A DNA stretch of 8,276 bases from Leptospiraceae bacterium. GTDB taxonomy: Bacteria; Spirochaetota; Leptospiria; Leptospirales; Leptospiraceae. The stretch covers positions 1 through 8,276 of the forward strand of contig JAIXRB010000160.1 of NCBI GenBank assembly GCA_027485405.1. Direction: 5' to 3'. Within the stretch, counting starts at the first letter, position 1, and the number at the start of each line of letters is the position of its first letter. The translations under genes and the position numbers were made by a program. The notes below the pieces were generated by a model. The model ran no database searches and was not told the origin of the DNA. It was given only the letters and a program-made list of their open reading frames with translations. Below are positions 6,653 through 8,276 of the stretch, in pieces.

Positions 6653-7050
6653 TTGTTTGGAAGTATCCGTTTTTCCATCCAACTGACCAATGCTCCTGCA
6701 TAGTCATCAATATTTCTATTTTTTTTAGAATTTCCTTTAAATCGAAGATTTGGAATAGAAATCGCAAGAGCACTAAGAACAGTATCAGGCATATTTGTTG
6801 GAAGTGAGAGCGAACTATTACTTTTCTGACCTAAAATTGCATCAAGATCTGATTCAGATAGCGGCTTAGATTTTCTTTTGTTTTTTAGAGCGACGCGTTG
6901 ATGAGAGAATAATGCAAACAAGAAAACATCGGAAATACTAAGCACTGAGTAATTATTCCGTTGGTTTGTTCTCAGTTTTTCCAAATTTTTAACACTAACT
7001 GGGATTTGAATTTCCCTTTTGCTTCCTTGAAAGTGATCTTGTAAAGTCAT
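6649..7050 (-). CDS. Unknown small basic protein, possible ribbon-helix-helix DNA-binding partner of the ParA-like ATPase
   Basis: I do not recognise this 133-residue protein. The start at 7050 gives an ATGA overlap with the ParA-like gene and has GGAAGG about five bases upstream; an in-frame GTG at 7122 would overlap that gene by 76 nt and is less likely. Residues about 11-45 read as one beta-strand (REIQIPVSV), a polar helix (KNLEKLRTNQRN), then SISDVFLFALFSH. This is the spacing of ribbon-helix-helix DNA-binding domains, although weak by eye. A Lys/Arg-rich linker (KNKRKSKP) follows, then a Ser/Leu-rich middle and a C-terminal block with NIDDYAGALVSWME. No signal peptide or clear membrane segment is present. 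Position suggests a partner of the ATPase upstream and the nuclease downstream. Confidence 0.65.
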   Translation of the reverse strand: MTLQDHFQGSKREIQIPVSVKNLEKLRTNQRNNYSVLSISDVFLFALFSHQRVALKNKRKSKPLSESDLDAILGQKSNSSLSLPTNMPDTVLSALAISIPNLRFKGNSKKNRNIDDYAGALVSWMEKRILPNK

Positions 7051-7847
7051 AAAACCTTCCCGTTTTTTAAAAATTTGTAAAACTGTATAAAAGGATCTTT
7101 TAAATCCTTGTTCACAGCCCACACGGGCTGCGAAGAAATGAATGAATCTTTCGCTTTAAGAAATTTAGGAATTGTAAATTGATAAACAAAGCTCTCTTCT
7201 ATTGAATTTTGGTACTGCCTAATTTTTGAACTTTCTATCCCAAGTTCATCGCAACGTATTTTCAACCAATCTTTAATTTTTTTTAAAGCTAAGTTCGAAT
7301 TCTTAGTTCGGTTTGCGACTATGAAAATTCTTTTTTTTGATTTTTCCAGGTCCCTGGCGTTCTTAAGCATAATCCAAAAGTCAGTTAAATTATCCAAAGA
7401 ATTAAAGTCACCTGGATCTATCACAAGAAAAATTACATCGAAATTGTCCTGAAAATAAACCAAAGAACTTATGAAATGATCAGTATCATAAATGAACACT
7501 CTGCAAGTTTCCAGCTCTTTTCCATTTTCTAACGTTAATGGAGGACTTTGCGGGTTGCTGAATAGAGATTCCTTTTCCTTATCATACTTCGGGAGCTTGT
7601 CCCAATCTTCACAAGAAGCTATAACCAAATTCTTATCTAAACGAGTTACTCCGGATTCTTTACTATTTTTTCGCATTTCGTTAAATGCTTTGCGATTTAC
7701 GTACTTTGTAGCAGTAAGGGTTGATCCAAAATCGATTAGTGCCGTCTTTACATTTTTTAAAGAAAGAAACCAGGACAGATGAACAGATATTAACGTTTTA
7801 CCGATTCCACCTTTTGGTGAAGATATACAAATACGAACTGGTTTCAA
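7047..7847 (-). CDS. ParA/MinD-like ATPase (no HTH domain)
   Basis: This 266-residue protein carries the deviant Walker A box SPKGGIGKT with signature Lys12, Lys17 and Thr18, then ALIDF with Asp39 (Walker A'). VFIYDTDHF (Asp121) stands for Walker B, and IFIVANR (174-180) is the nucleotide-base strand. The C-terminal IPKFLKAKDSFISSQPVW follows the ParA pattern near its last helices. It begins directly with the ATPase fold, like type Ib ParA/ParF proteins that lack an N-terminal HTH. Such ATPases dimerise on ATP, bind DNA non-specifically, and position plasmids or protein cargo. The start is TTG at 7847; AAGGA (7858-7862) lies ten bases upstream, and no in-frame ATG or GTG precedes it before a stop. 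A promoter lies at 7915-7944. A 10-bp hairpin is embedded near its 3' end (7111-7134). Confidence 0.86.
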   Translation of the reverse strand: MKPVRICISSPKGGIGKTLISVHLSWFLSLKNVKTALIDFGSTLTATKYVNRKAFNEMRKNSKESGVTRLDKNLVIASCEDWDKLPKYDKEKESLFSNPQSPPLTLENGKELETCRVFIYDTDHFISSLVYFQDNFDVIFLVIDPGDFNSLDNLTDFWIMLKNARDLEKSKKRIFIVANRTKNSNLALKKIKDWLKIRCDELGIESSKIRQYQNSIEESFVYQFTIPKFLKAKDSFISSQPVWAVNKDLKDPFIQFYKFLKNGKVL

Positions 7848-7914
7848 GGCTGTTTCATCCTTAATAGAACTTTACTTTCAAAGTCCAAAAGCAATTCCAT
7901 GAAGGACAAATATC

Positions 7915-7944
7915 ACAATACCATTTACTTGCCATCCCTGTCAA
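7915..7944 (-). promoter_or_regulatory. Sigma70-type promoter of the ParA-nuclease operon
   Basis: On the minus strand, TTGACA (7939-7944) is followed after 18 bp by TATTGT (7915-7920), giving a consensus -35 and a four-of-six -10. It begins directly after the upstream terminator (7945-7979). Transcription would start near 7908, leaving a leader of about 60 nt before the TTG start codon. Confidence 0.65.
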
Positions 7945-7979
7945 GGCAGAAAAAAACCTCACCGAACTGGTGAAGTTTC
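7945..7979 (-). terminator. Intrinsic terminator upstream of the ParA-nuclease operon (copy 2 of a 35-bp repeat)
   Basis: On the minus strand a 10-bp stem (arms 7969-7978 and 7954-7963, loop AGTTC) ends in a run of seven T (7950-7956). One pair (7974/7958) is G-U on the minus-strand RNA. It would stop transcripts arriving from beyond 7980, one pair away from the equivalent wobble in copy 1. It abuts the operon promoter, so the operon is insulated. Confidence 0.8.
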
Positions 7980-8011
7980 TGCTAGTGCCCAGCGCCGCTA
8001 GGCGGTTATCA

Positions 8012-8032
8012 CTGTCCTCTGTCTTCTGTCAT
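8012..8032 (+). repeat. Three tandem 7-bp repeats, CTGTCNT
   Basis: CTGTCCT, CTGTCTT and CTGTCAT follow one another without gaps, differing only at the sixth base. They are flanked by GTTATC at 8005-8010 and 8035-8040. Heptad arrays are the kind of site bound by ribbon-helix-helix partition proteins, but three copies are also within reach of chance slippage. Confidence 0.6.
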
Positions 8033-8045
8033 CCGTTATCTAACG

Positions 8046-8059
8046 AACAAACACCATAG
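8046..8059 (+). repeat. 14-bp direct repeat, copy 1
   Basis: AACAAACACCATAG is repeated exactly at 8210-8223, 164 bp away. CGACGA motifs occur after both copies (8083-8090 and 8226-8231). No gene lies between the copies. Confidence 0.6.
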
Positions 8060-8209
8060 AAACTGTCTGGGGGATTGTTCCTCGACGACGATCCAGCACC
8101 AATTAGTGAGGTGTAACTTACTTAAAGAATGGTGCTTAGGGCGCAAGTTACTCTCAGAAAGAAAGCTAATTAGATTAAAGTGGATTTTCGAAAATTGATT
8201 TCATTTTAC

Positions 8210-8223
8210 AACAAACACCATAG
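8210..8223 (+). repeat. 14-bp direct repeat, copy 2
   Basis: This is an exact copy of AACAAACACCATAG at 8046-8059. It is followed by CTAACGAAG (8242-8250), echoing the TCTAACGAA that precedes copy 1 (8039-8047). Confidence 0.6.
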
Positions 8224-8276
8224 CACGACGACCAAAGGTCACTAACGAAGGTAAAAAAATTGGTTCCTTTATAAAA

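Larger units (their letters stand above)
7980..8276. other. Non-coding stretch with short repeats upstream of the ParA-like operon
   Basis: I see no credible gene here on either strand. From left to right it holds a small GC-rich hairpin CCGC-TAG-GCGG (7995-8005), three tandem heptads flanked by GTTATC (8005-8040), one copy of a 14-bp direct repeat (8046-8059), a paired AGCACCA/TGGTGCT with a crossing GTAACTT/AAGTTAC (8095-8151), the small palindrome TTTTCGAAAA (8184-8193) and the second 14-bp repeat copy (8210-8223). The role is unknown; a centromere-like site for the ParA-type operon is one possibility. Confidence 0.5.

Noticed and set aside
7051..7122. GTG start at 7122 for the second operon gene
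   Set aside because: It would overlap the ATPase gene by 76 nt, and the ATG at 7050 gives an ATGA overlap with a better ribosome site.
7984..8250. Integron attC-like sites (GCTAGGCGGTTATC, ATCTAACGAACAAACACC, CTTAGGGCGCAAGTTAC)
   Set aside because: Only loose resemblance to attC ends. One RYYYAAC match (ATCTAAC) was found, but no properly placed GTTRRRY partner, no full imperfect palindrome, and no integrase in the window.

Overview
The window is moderately AT-rich bacterial DNA. Gene content and protein style suggest a spirochaete of the Leptospira group: a 4Fe-4S class I fumarase, a short RRM protein, a DUF2141 exported protein, and a bacterial LRR-kinase. This assignment is inferred from the proteins; no rRNA or other phylogenetic marker is present. 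I saw no tRNA, rRNA, CRISPR array or transposase.

Left part (1-5511) looks like ordinary chromosome. It holds the 3' end of a SelO/YdiU protein adenylyltransferase (+), class I fumarate hydratase (-), a leucine-rich-repeat protein kinase (+) divergent from fumarase, a small RRM RNA-binding protein (-), and a two-gene unit (-) of a secreted DUF2141 protein followed by a short-chain dehydrogenase. Hairpins sit in the two convergent junctions (SelO/fumarase and kinase/RRM). A perfect 13-bp palindrome lies just upstream of the DUF2141 gene.

Middle part (about 5560-5998) holds a MazF/PemK-type toxin (+) with its key residues intact. Its upstream partner is reduced to what reads as only the C-terminal tail of an antitoxin, overlapping the toxin start in the usual way.

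Right part (about 6086-8276) is accessory in character. A three-gene minus-strand operon runs from a TTG-started ParA/MinD-like ATPase without an HTH domain, to a small unknown protein whose N-terminus could be ribbon-helix-helix, to a stand-alone Mrr-like PD-(D/E)xK nuclease domain. Both gene junctions are ATGA stop/start overlaps. The operon is bracketed by two near-identical 35-bp intrinsic terminators (32 of 35 positions equal), both active only in the minus direction. A TTGACA/TATTGT promoter lies immediately after the upstream terminator. Upstream of the operon is about 300 bp of non-coding DNA with three tandem 7-bp repeats, a 14-bp direct repeat, and a possible pseudoknot. Together these resemble a type Ib partition locus (ParA-like motor, small DNA-binding partner, upstream repeat site) to which a nuclease has been added. 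This is the best candidate for an undescribed system here, and its function is an inference.
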